The notes: generated from the sequence alone by a model not told the origin. A DNA stretch of 9,211 bases from JBOGED01 sp050743625 (GCA_050743625.1 JBOGED010000035.1:1-9211), one strand, 5' to 3'. Shown: positions 1 to 5,990, numbered from the stretch's first letter. Program-made: numbers and translations.

Positions 1-1005
1 AAGGTCAACCTGTGGGACCTGCAGCCGAAGTTCGGTCTGCGGCCCAACGGCGGCGCACCCCTCGACCCGCCCAAAGGGGTCCCCGCGATCCGCCGGGCGA
101 TCCTCCTGACGCATTCGCCTGACCGGCAGCCACCGACGAGTTCGCGCCTTCACGCAGACGTGGAGCAGGCGAAGCGTCTTCGTCAGGCCGGTCGCCTAAA
201 GGCGTTGGCGGTCGTCCTTCCAGAGCTGCTCATCAATAGCCGAGTTGGCGTAGCTGAGGAAGTGCAGGGTGCGTGGTGGTGCTTGGCTGCCAGTCAGCAG
301 ACCGCGTCCAGTCTTGTCCGCACCCTCGGTGAGCCGGAATTGGCGACAATGGCTGCCGACCGCTCGATCGCCGCCGCGGAGCGGTCGGGGGACGCGCTGC
401 TCGCGACTCAGTCGAGACGCGCCTTGGCCAACGGGATCATGCGCATGGGGTGGTTCGATGAGGCGGGAGCGGTGTGCTCGGACGCCGCTGACGCGATCGC
501 CCCTACGGACGAGACCTCGCCCGAGGGGTGGTCCGTGTGGGGCTCGTTGCAGCTTACGGCCGCGGTCAGCGCCGCCCGAGCCAAGGATCCGGTGGAGGCA
601 CGACGGTTGCTGCGTGCGGCTCGAACCGCGGCTGAGCGGGTCGGCTCTGGGCGGAACGATTACTGGGAGGCGTTCGGCCCGGCCAACGTCGGCGCGATCG
701 AGGTCGCCGTCGCGCTGGAGGTGAGCGACCCCGTAGAGGCGCTGCGGGCCGCCCGAACGGTCGAGATCGAAAAGTTGCCCAGTGCGGAGCGGCGCGCTCG
801 TTTCTGCTTATCCGTTGCGCAAGCGCATGGGTTACGTCGAGACGACGCGGCCACTGTCTTGTGGTTGCTGGAGGCTGAAACCCAGGCTGTGGAAGTGGTT
901 CGACACAGCGGGTTGGCGCACGGGTTGGTGCGGGCGTGCCTGAAACGGGAGCCGCTGACACCCAAGCTGCGCGATCTCGCGGAGCGCCTTGGCATCACCG
1001 ACTGA
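1..1005 (+). CDS. XRE-family transcriptional regulator, C-terminal TPR-like part (5' partial)
   Basis: The frame is open from base 1 to the TGA at 1003-1005, so the true start and the N-terminal helix-turn-helix lie upstream of the window; the GTG at 160 is only an internal codon. What is visible (334 residues) is an alpha-helical, Ala/Arg/Leu-rich region built of TPR-like helical pairs, with phrases such as RRALANGIMRMGWFDEA and GPANVGAIEVAVALEVSDPVEA followed by AQAHGLRRDDAATVLWLLEAE and a closing LRDLAERLGITD. This pattern is typical of the large actinobacterial family in which an XRE DNA-binding domain is followed by a TPR-like sensor region. Its ligand and targets are unknown. It lies 65 bp before three small genes on the same strand, which may be its targets or simply neighbours. 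The family assignment is by pattern memory, and the DNA-binding domain itself is not seen. Confidence 0.8.
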   Translation, partial: KVNLWDLQPKFGLRPNGGAPLDPPKGVPAIRRAILLTHSPDRQPPTSSRLHADVEQAKRLRQAGRLKALAVVLPELLINSRVGVAEEVQGAWWCLAASQQTASSLVRTLGEPELATMAADRSIAAAERSGDALLATQSRRALANGIMRMGWFDEAGAVCSDAADAIAPTDETSPEGWSVWGSLQLTAAVSAARAKDPVEARRLLRAARTAAERVGSGRNDYWEAFGPANVGAIEVAVALEVSDPVEALRAARTVEIEKLPSAERRARFCLSVAQAHGLRRDDAATVLWLLEAETQAVEVVRHSGLAHGLVRACLKREPLTPKLRDLAERLGITD

Positions 1006-1057
1006 TACAACAAGTATCAGGTCCACGCGGTACGCCTGCCCCGAAGACCCTGGGCCT

Positions 1058-1063
1058 TAGGTT
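1058..1063 (+). promoter_or_regulatory. Candidate -10 box (TAGGTT) for leaderless small-gene operon
   Basis: TAGGTT fits the actinobacterial TANNNT -10 consensus and ends exactly 7 nt before the ATG at 1071, the spacing expected for a leaderless transcript. No Shine-Dalgarno sequence is visible before that ATG, which supports the idea. No convincing -35 box is seen. The same box-to-ATG distance is seen in front of the dtd remnant (6558-6563). Confidence 0.4.
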
Positions 1064-1070
1064 CACCGGT

Positions 1071-1217
1071 ATGACCGATGAGCGGGAACACCGGCCACAT
1101 CCACAGTCGTCGCGGGTAGCAGAGCCGATCCACCAGACCGACCCGAAAACCCCAATTGTGAGCGGCCCCGCATGGGTGCTCTATGAGGTGTTGGGCTCGC
1201 GGCGGGCAGGCCAGTGA
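1071..1217 (+). CDS. Small hypothetical protein, 48 aa
   Basis: An ATG start at 1071 gives a 48-residue polar protein beginning MTDEREHRPHPQSS and ending PAWVLYEVLGSRRAGQ. The N-terminal half is His/Pro/Gln-rich and probably disordered; the end has a short amphipathic, aromatic stretch (WVLYEVLG). The upstream ATG at 936 in the same frame lies inside the regulator gene and is unlikely to be used. The stop TGA overlaps the GTG of the next gene (GTGA at 1214-1217), so translation of the two is probably coupled. I do not recognise a family. Support comes from the start context (TAGGTT box, no competing frame) and the operon-like overlap. Confidence 0.5.
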   Translation: MTDEREHRPHPQSSRVAEPIHQTDPKTPIVSGPAWVLYEVLGSRRAGQ

Positions 1218-1486
1218 GCGCGCAGCCGCAGGTTTCGGAGGCTCGGTGGGTGGCCGTGATCCGCGTCGGCGAGGTGTTATGGGCGGTGGGCCCGCTGCCG
1301 GCTCACAACGCGGCGTTGGCGATGGCCGCGCTGACCGAGGGCTGGCCGGACACCGAGCGGATCGGCGTTGCCGAGATTGTCGCACCTGGCGAGGCACACG
1401 ACTGGCTGTCACATGCCAGGCGTGAGCGCGGCGGCGGGCAGGGCGTATTGCGTCCGCTGGCCAGACACGGGGAGCAGGCGCCGTGA
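1214..1486 (+). CDS. Small hypothetical protein, 90 aa
   Basis: The GTG start at 1214 overlaps the stop of the preceding small gene. The 90-residue product looks like a compact alpha/beta domain: ARWVAVIRVGEVLWAVGPLPAHNAALAMAALTEG reads as two beta strands followed by an amphipathic helix, then a second strand (IGVAEIVAPGEAHDWL) and an Arg/Gly-rich tail. It has no cysteines, signal peptide or membrane segment. I do not recognise the family. The GTGA overlap with the following gene (1483-1486) argues that the three small genes form one translationally coupled unit. Confidence 0.55.
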   Translation: MSAQPQVSEARWVAVIRVGEVLWAVGPLPAHNAALAMAALTEGWPDTERIGVAEIVAPGEAHDWLSHARRERGGGQGVLRPLARHGEQAP

Positions 1487-1938
1487 CGGGTCCTGGGTGG
1501 GTGGAGCCTTTGCCGCCGCAGCCGCATCGCAACTCGTACCGGGTCGTGGCTTCCCGCGAGATCGCGTTCGCTGCCATCGCGCAGCCCCCTGAGCCGGAGC
1601 CGACCCTGGAGGTCACTTGCACCCGATGCCAGCGGCAACTGCCCGCCTGGCGGTACCACAGGGTCCTCGGTCACCGATCGACAGATCCCGTCGAGCCGGC
1701 GCAGCCGTGCAAAGACTGCCGCGCCGCCAAGGTCGCGGCTTCCCTCGTCACCGTCGCGCTGAAGATCTGCGAGCGTGCACGGCTGGGGTCGGCGGTGATG
1801 CTCCTCGCCGACACCCTCGACGTCCTCAACGACCCCGACGAGGTCTCCCAGAACGACCCCGACGAGGTGTCCAAGGCCGGCCGTGACTCCCCTTCTCCTC
1901 CCCAGAGGGACCGGCCGAAGGGCGGCCATGGCGGGTAG
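1483..1938 (+). CDS. Hypothetical protein with two CxxC pairs (zinc-ribbon-like), 151 aa
   Basis: The GTG start at 1483 has a GGGGAG ribosome site 8 nt upstream and overlaps the previous stop. The protein carries CTRC at residues 46-49 and CKDC at 76-79, spaced as a possible four-cysteine zinc ribbon or knuckle, followed by a helix (VAASLVTVALKICERARLG) and an acidic/polar tail. In the tail the segment NDPDEVS occurs twice (residues 116-122 and 124-130), reflecting a 24-nt tandem duplication at 1828-1875. Zinc binding is inferred from the spacing only; no function can be assigned. The stop lies 4 nt before the degenerate end repeat of the CRISPR array, so the array's trailer end directly abuts this gene. 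It is not a recognised cas gene. Confidence 0.6.
   Translation: MTGPGWVEPLPPQPHRNSYRVVASREIAFAAIAQPPEPEPTLEVTCTRCQRQLPAWRYHRVLGHRSTDPVEPAQPCKDCRAAKVAASLVTVALKICERARLGSAVMLLADTLDVLNDPDEVSQNDPDEVSKAGRDSPSPPQRDRPKGGHGG
1828..1875 (+). repeat. 24-nt tandem duplication inside the CxxC gene
   Basis: Two adjacent 24-nt units starting at 1828 and 1852 (both AACGACCCCGACGAGGT, then diverging slightly) encode two copies of NDPDEVS. They keep the reading frame and lie in the probably disordered C-terminal tail. Confidence 0.8.
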
Positions 1939-1942
1939 CCGC

Positions 1943-1980
1943 TGTTCAATCCCCTGGGTTGATGGGGTGAGGTTTGTGAC
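1943..1980 (-). repeat. Degenerate terminal CRISPR repeat (leader-distal end)
   Basis: This copy keeps TTCAATCCCCTG, GGGGTGAGG and TTGTGAC but differs at several central and terminal bases and is 1 nt longer (38 nt). Decay of the last repeat is characteristic of the leader-distal end, so the oldest spacer is 1981-2017. Confidence 0.9.
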
Positions 1981-2947
1981 GGTTGACGATCGAGACGGGG
2001 AACACGACGAAGCTGACGTTTCAATCCCCTGATTGGCGGGGTGAGGGTTGTGACAAACCCGACCGCGGCGCGTCAGGCAAACGCATCGACGTTTCAATCC
2101 CCTGATTGGCGGGGTGAGGGTTGTGACCTTGCCTATCTCCGTGACCTGCCCGAGAGCGGGGAGTGTTTCAATCCCCTGATTGGCGGGGTGAGGGTTGTGA
2201 CCCGAGTCGATTCGAGCGGCGCCGTGGTGGGACGTCTGTTTCAATCCCCTGATTGGCGGGGTGAGGGTTGTGACCCACGGTCTGTCCTCAGCGCGGCTCG
2301 GTCGGATGATAGTTTCAATCCCCTGATTGGCGGGGTGAGGGTTGTGACAGCGAGACCACCGCGCCCGCCTCCGGCCGGCTCACCATGTTTCAATCCCCTG
2401 ATTGGCGGGGTGAGGGTTGTGACAGATCCTCGCGGCCACCGGGAAACCGATGGCGTTGCAGTTTCAATCCCCTGATTGGCGGGGTGAGGGTTGTGACGCG
2501 GACACACCCCCCACCGGCGCGGCGGCGAGGTTGTGTTTCAATCCCCTGAGTGGCGGGGTGAGGGTTGTGACCCCCAACGGCGACCCGGCCGGCATCCGCA
2601 CCCTGTGGTTTCAATCCCCTGATTGGCGGGGTGAGGGTTGTGACGGTGACACGGAGCGCGGGGAGGACCGTCCGCAGGTCGGTTTCAATCCCCTGATTGG
2701 CGGGGTGAGGGTTGTGACGGCCCCGGACGACAGGGCAGCGACATGACCGACGAGCAGGTTTCAATCCCCTGATTGGCGGGGTGAGGGTTGTGACTCGGGC
2801 GGCCATATCCGCGCTGCCCGGCGTCAGCCGGTCGTTTCAATCCCCTGATTGGCGGGGTGAGGGTTGTGACATCTTCCAGCTATGGCGTGGAGGTGCTGTG
2901 GTCCAACCGTGTTTCAATCCCCTGATTGGCGGGGTGAGGGTTGTGAC
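1943..2947 (-). CRISPR. CRISPR array, 14 repeats / 13 spacers, read on the minus strand
   Basis: Thirteen near-identical 37-nt repeats start at 2018, 2091, 2165, 2238, 2312, 2387, 2461, 2535, 2608, 2682, 2758, 2834 and 2911; a degenerate one occupies 1943-1980. On the plus strand each begins GTTTCAATCCCC and ends GAGGGTTGTGAC; in crRNA sense (minus) it begins GTCACAACCCTC and ends GGGGATTGAAAC, giving the AUUGAAAC 5' handle typical of type I-A/I-B/I-D and III repeats. Spacer lengths from left (oldest) to right (newest) are 37, 36, 37, 36, 37, 38, 37, 37, 36, 37, 39, 39 and 40 nt. The repeat at 2535 has one loop change (T to G at position 16). Orientation rests on three agreeing signs: the handle, the degenerate repeat at the left end, and cas genes with leader to the right. 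Several spacers translate in one frame without stops, consistent with phage or plasmid coding DNA, but sources were not searched. Confidence 0.98.
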
Positions 2948-3009
2948 CGACCCTGGGGAGGTGCGGTAGCAGCATAGCATGGCTGGTCAGAGGGGTGGGG
3001 GCGGTGGCC

Positions 3010-3033
3010 GGGACGGGGGTGTGGGGGCGGGGG
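3010..3033 (+). other. G-quadruplex motif in the leader
   Basis: Four G runs of 3, 5, 5 and 5 bases are separated by loops of 2, 3 and 1 nt (starting GGGACGGGGGTGTGGGGG). This satisfies the standard G3+N1-7 pattern. The G-rich strand is the template strand for leftward transcription into the array. Confidence 0.6.
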
Positions 3034-3034
3034 A

Positions 3035-3079
3035 TGTCGCAAACCGAAAACTGCGCGGGGAGGGCGGGGGTTTGCGACA
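3035..3079. repeat. Perfect 11-bp inverted repeat in the leader
   Basis: TGTCGCAAACC at 3035-3045 is matched by its exact reverse complement GGTTTGCGACA at 3069-3079, with a 23-nt loop. There is no U-tract after it in either direction, so it is not a canonical intrinsic terminator. It lies 21 nt beyond the csa1 stop and could be a protein-binding dyad, a transcript hairpin ending the cas mRNA, or a leader anchor for integration. Confidence 0.75.
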
Positions 3080-3099
3080 CCGGGGTCGGTGTGGAGTTG

Positions 3100-4089
3100 T
3101 CAAGGGGCGGTGGGCTGGGGGGAGCCTGGGAACAGGATTGTAGAGGAGCGGGAGGGGGCGATCGGGGTGGGGCGGGAAGGCTGGGGCTGTAGGGGTGGGA
3201 TGGCGTGAAGGGCGGTGGGGGCGACCTGGCAGTCGGCGAGGTAGGGGCAGGTCGGGGGGTGGATCGCTGCCAGGCCGGGGTCGGACTCGTGATAGATCAT
3301 GGCGGCGCGCTCGTCGCGGGTCTCGACGAAGCGTTGGCGAAGGTCGGCGTCGACCAGATGGTAATCGCGGTCGACGAGCACGGTGTCCCGCTCGAAGGTC
3401 ACGCCGATCACGCAGGCGAGGTTGACCGGCACCTCATGCGTCGCCTCGTAGGCCAGGGCGTACCCGGTCGTGCTGAGGCGATGGAAGTCCCGCAACGCGC
3501 CGAACTTCAGCTCCAGAATCGTGGGCCACGGCCCGGCGATAGCGTCAGCGGCCAGGTGACGGCTCAAGCCAAGGACCGAGCCGTCCAGGTGCATATCGAA
3601 GCTGGCGGGGATCAACCGGGCGACCAGAGCGTCGACTCCGATGCGCGGCTGGCGGCTCATGATGAGGGCCGCCTCAGCGACCAGGCAATCCTCGATATAG
3701 ACAGCCAGCTGCTGGTCCGGGGACGCGTCCGCGGCCTCAGACCGCAACCCACGCAACGCCTCGGGCGAAGAGCCGTCGACCAACGCATACAGGCGGCGCT
3801 TGGCCGAGACCATGAGCTCGGTCACAAGCCGGTGCAGCCGCGCCCCGGTCCTCATCGGCTCGGTCGACTGAGGGCGGGTGTGCAGCACGCGACGCAGGTA
3901 CAGGTCGCGCGCCGTCGCGCAATAGGCGCCGGCCACCTCGGACACCCCGAGGCGCACGGGATAGGCCGGCTCCAAAGGAGCGTGGGTCCACGACCAGCCT
4001 CGCAGGTCTTCGGGCACGTCCAACCGCCTCGCCTGAGGCAGCAGACCGCGGTGGAGGAGCCGGTGGTCCTCGGTTGTCAAGAAGTACAT
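3100..4089 (-). CDS. csa1: Cas4-family protein Csa1 (type I-A-like adaptation nuclease), 329 aa
   Basis: The start is the ATG at 4089, 4 nt after the cas4 stop; no clear ribosome site is seen, so translational coupling to cas4 is likely. The N-terminus (MYFLTTEDHRLLHRGLLPQA, then LRGWSW at 30-35, PAYPVRLGVSEVAGAYC at 41-57 and RDLYLRRV at 61-68) matches the Csa1 pattern I remember from archaeal type I-A systems. RecB-like nuclease elements follow: HLAADAI with D182, and LELK with E193/K195. C57, C281 and C287 could help bind an iron-sulphur cluster as in Cas4; a fourth ligand is not obvious. In archaea Csa1 acts with Cas1, Cas2 and Cas4 in prespacer processing. After C287 comes a 42-residue Pro/Ser-rich tail, encoded by G-rich DNA resembling the leader. 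An alternative label is simply a second Cas4. Confidence 0.82.
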   Translation of the reverse strand: MYFLTTEDHRLLHRGLLPQARRLDVPEDLRGWSWTHAPLEPAYPVRLGVSEVAGAYCATARDLYLRRVLHTRPQSTEPMRTGARLHRLVTELMVSAKRRLYALVDGSSPEALRGLRSEAADASPDQQLAVYIEDCLVAEAALIMSRQPRIGVDALVARLIPASFDMHLDGSVLGLSRHLAADAIAGPWPTILELKFGALRDFHRLSTTGYALAYEATHEVPVNLACVIGVTFERDTVLVDRDYHLVDADLRQRFVETRDERAAMIYHESDPGLAAIHPPTCPYLADCQVAPTALHAIPPLQPQPSRPTPIAPSRSSTILFPGSPQPTAP

Positions 4090-4093
4090 GGGA

Positions 4094-4675
4094 TCACCAC
4101 ACGTCGGGGCAGAGCTCGCGGAACTCGCAGGATCGGCAGCGGGCCCGCACGGGCGTCGGAGGCGGGTAGTCATCGTCGGCGAGCATGGCCCGGATCTGGT
4201 GAAGCGCGTCCAGGCCGGCCGCGCGCTCGGCGCCGCCGACCGGCAGCTCGAACGTCGACCGGGTCGGCAGGTTACGCACGAACGACCGGCGCACCGGTGG
4301 TAGTCCGGTCTCGTCGAGCATCAGCGAGTACGCGGTCAGCTGCATCAGCGCGCCCGGCCCCGGCTCGTACGACGACACCTTGAACTCGACCGGCACCGTC
4401 TCGTCGTCGCTGTGCAGCACCAGGTCAGGGATGCCGGTCAGCGCAAGTCGATCGGAGGCCAGACGAGGGCGGAACTCGCGGCGCGCGTGGTCCAATCCGA
4501 AGAACCGCACCGCGCGGCGGCGCTCACGCGGCGTGTCCGAGGCGTGCCACTCCCGGCCCTGGCGCATCTTCGCCGTGACGGGGCGGAAGCCCGGCAACGC
4601 GTGGGCGTAGTAGACGATCCGGCGGCAGTACACCCATTGCCGCAGATCGCTGGCTCGCAAGGGGATCAACGCCAT
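4094..4675 (-). CDS. cas4: CRISPR-associated exonuclease Cas4, 193 aa
   Basis: The ATG at 4675 has GGGAGG 9 nt upstream and overlaps the end of cas2 by 10 nt. The open frame continues upstream to about 5287, but that extension is the shadow of cas2 and cas1. The protein starts MALIPLRASDLRQWVYCRRI with C17, has the PD-(D/E)xK nuclease core (GIPDLVL with D84, VEFK with E97/K99, QLTAY with Q112) and ends with CRSCEFRELC (C180, C183, C189), the three C-terminal ligands that with C17 hold a 4Fe-4S cluster. The length is usual for the family. Cas4 trims prespacers and selects the PAM before Cas1-Cas2 integration. All catalytic and cluster residues appear intact. Confidence 0.96.
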   Translation of the reverse strand: MALIPLRASDLRQWVYCRRIVYYAHALPGFRPVTAKMRQGREWHASDTPRERRRAVRFFGLDHARREFRPRLASDRLALTGIPDLVLHSDDETVPVEFKVSSYEPGPGALMQLTAYSLMLDETGLPPVRRSFVRNLPTRSTFELPVGGAERAAGLDALHQIRAMLADDDYPPPTPVRARCRSCEFRELCPDVW

Positions 4676-4929
4676 GGCCGGTAGCCTCCCGCGGAGATCT
4701 CGCGAGCCAGGCACAGGTCCCGCTCGCAGACCGGGAACCAGCGCACGTTCCCGGGGTTGGCGCCCAGGATTCGGCGGGCGCGCAGCTCGAGCTCGGTCCG
4801 GCGGCTGTACGGCAAGTAGCCGACGAACGTCGAGTACTGGACGCGAACGAGGCCGAGGTCCTTGCAGGCATTCGCGATCTTCTGACGCAGCCGGTCGTTC
4901 GGGATGTCGTAGACGACGACGGTGACCAC
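4666..4929 (-). CDS. cas2: CRISPR-associated protein Cas2, 87 aa
   Basis: The GTG start at 4929 lies 3 nt after the cas1 stop. The N-terminus MVTVVVYDIPNDRLRQKIAN is the canonical first beta strand and helix of Cas2, with the metal-site aspartate D8; QYSTFVGYL (residues 31-39) is the second hallmark strand. The length is typical (about 85-95 aa). Cas2 dimerises between two Cas1 dimers and forms the integrase that inserts new spacers at the leader end. Its C-terminus (GGYRPWR) overlaps the cas4 start by 10 nt, so the two are translationally coupled. Confidence 0.97.
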   Translation of the reverse strand: MVTVVVYDIPNDRLRQKIANACKDLGLVRVQYSTFVGYLPYSRRTELELRARRILGANPGNVRWFPVCERDLCLAREISAGGYRPWR

Positions 4930-4932
4930 GGC

Positions 4933-5982
4933 TCACCACCTGCTCGCGAAAGATTGGTACGAGCGATCGCCCCGCACGTGGGTCACGACCGCGCGCGCCT
5001 GGAGGCGGACGATGGTCCGCAAGGTGAAGCGCTTGCGGCCGTAGCGCTCGCGGGCCTCGAGCCGCTCGAGGACACGTTCGGCCACCAGCCGGCGGGTCGC
5101 GTGGTCGAGCAGCCCCTCGCTCATCTCCAACGGCTGCCCGAGGTTGACCAGGGCGATGATGGCGCGATCGACGACGGCGGGCCGGAACTCCTCCATGAGG
5201 TCGAAGACCAACGACGGCCGGCCGGGGCGGTCGACGTGGAGGAACCCGCCGAAGGGGTCGAGCCCGGCCATCGTGACGGCGGTCCACACCTGGCTCTGAA
5301 GGATCCCGTACCCATAGTTGAGCGCCGCGTTCACGGGGTCGGACGTGCCGCGATGCTCCCGGCCGGGGAACTCCACGGGGAGCGCCTTCGCCACTGCGTC
5401 CCAGTAGATGGCGCCGGCCCGACCCTCGAGGTTCATCACGGTGGCCCTGATCTCGTCCGGCGGAGCGGGCCGCACCGCGCGGACCTCAGCGCGCAGCGCG
5501 CCGATGGCCTCGGCCGCTCCCCATAGCTCGGAGTGCAGCCGCGCCGCCGAGACGCGCCGGTACTTGGCGACGTACTTCAGCAACGTCGCCTGGTTGGCGA
5601 GCTTGCCGGCGGCGATCGCGACCACCAGGCCCCCGCCGGCGCTCGTGTCGTAGGCGCGCATCTGGGCGCGGCGCGTGGCCGCGGTGCCGACCAGGTGCGG
5701 GGACGACATGATCGCGTAGGGCGTGCCGGTGCCGTCCAACAGGCTGACCGGGATGCCGTGCTCCGCGCACGCCCGCAAGGCCTCGCTGGTCAACGAGGCG
5801 CCGCGCGTCGACACCACGACCTGCTCGACCCGGAAGACCGGTAGCTCCTGGGCGACCGCTCCCTTGACCCGGACGACGAGCCGGTCCCCACGACGTACGA
5901 GCGCGCTGCCGTGCTCGGACACCACCAAGGTGAACCTGGCGTCGCTGAGCGCCTGCTCGGGAAGTCCCGCGACGGTCTCCAT
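4933..5982 (-). CDS. cas1: CRISPR-associated endonuclease/integrase Cas1, 349 aa
   Basis: I chose the ATG at 5982 (METVAGLPEQALSDARFTLV) because AGGAGG stands 8 nt upstream; the longer frame to 6027 would add 15 residues with no ribosome site. Catalytic residues are present: E186 in MNLEGRAGAIYW, H249 in GGFLHVDRPGRPSL, and D261/E264 in FDLMEEFRP. The N-terminal beta domain holds QVVVSTRGASLTSEAL, and the alpha domain follows. Length is slightly over the usual 320-340. Cas1 catalyses spacer integration with Cas2. It is first in a four-gene operon (cas1-cas2-cas4-csa1) read leftward towards the array. No reverse-transcriptase or Cas4 fusion is present. Confidence 0.97.
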   Translation of the reverse strand: METVAGLPEQALSDARFTLVVSEHGSALVRRGDRLVVRVKGAVAQELPVFRVEQVVVSTRGASLTSEALRACAEHGIPVSLLDGTGTPYAIMSSPHLVGTAATRRAQMRAYDTSAGGGLVVAIAAGKLANQATLLKYVAKYRRVSAARLHSELWGAAEAIGALRAEVRAVRPAPPDEIRATVMNLEGRAGAIYWDAVAKALPVEFPGREHRGTSDPVNAALNYGYGILQSQVWTAVTMAGLDPFGGFLHVDRPGRPSLVFDLMEEFRPAVVDRAIIALVNLGQPLEMSEGLLDHATRRLVAERVLERLEARERYGRKRFTLRTIVRLQARAVVTHVRGDRSYQSFASRW

Positions 5983-5990
5983 GTGCTCCA

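Larger units (their letters stand above)
2948..3099 (-). promoter_or_regulatory. Presumed CRISPR leader between csa1 and the array
   Basis: This 152-nt gene-free stretch separates the csa1 stop from the leader-proximal repeat. Unlike most leaders it is not AT-rich: the plus strand is dominated by G runs (C runs in the transcribed sense). It contains an 11-bp inverted repeat (3035-3079) and a G-quadruplex motif (3010-3033). The only -10-like hexamer I see on the minus strand is TATGCT (2976-2971), with no convincing -35 box at 17 nt, so pre-crRNA may start here weakly or may be read through from the cas operon. Confidence 0.65.

Noticed and set aside
1303..2244. 313-aa minus-strand frame covering the small operon and array start
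   Set aside because: It mixes array repeat peptide with low-complexity Arg-rich sequence and conflicts with the plus-strand small genes that have coupled starts.
2041..2969. Open frames through the CRISPR array on both strands with repeated peptides such as FNPLIGGVRVVT or HNPHPANQGIE
   Set aside because: They are translations of the CRISPR repeats and spacers, not genes; the periodic peptide follows from a repeat-spacer unit of about 74 nt.
3035..3079. Classical intrinsic terminator after csa1
   Set aside because: The stem is perfect but there is no following T-tract on either strand and the loop is 23 nt long.
3205..4383. 392-aa plus-strand open frame opposite csa1 and cas4
   Set aside because: It is an antisense shadow in GC-rich DNA; the minus strand encodes clear Csa1 and Cas4 motifs in the same bases.
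4676..5287. N-terminal extension of the cas4 frame to 397 aa
   Set aside because: The upstream part is Arg/Pro-rich and lies over cas2 and cas1; Cas4 begins naturally at the ATG 4675 with a ribosome site.
1943..5982. Type II or V locus with a tracrRNA
   Set aside because: No Cas9/Cas12-size gene, and no anti-repeat outside the array; the repeat handle and the two Cas4-family genes point to class 1.
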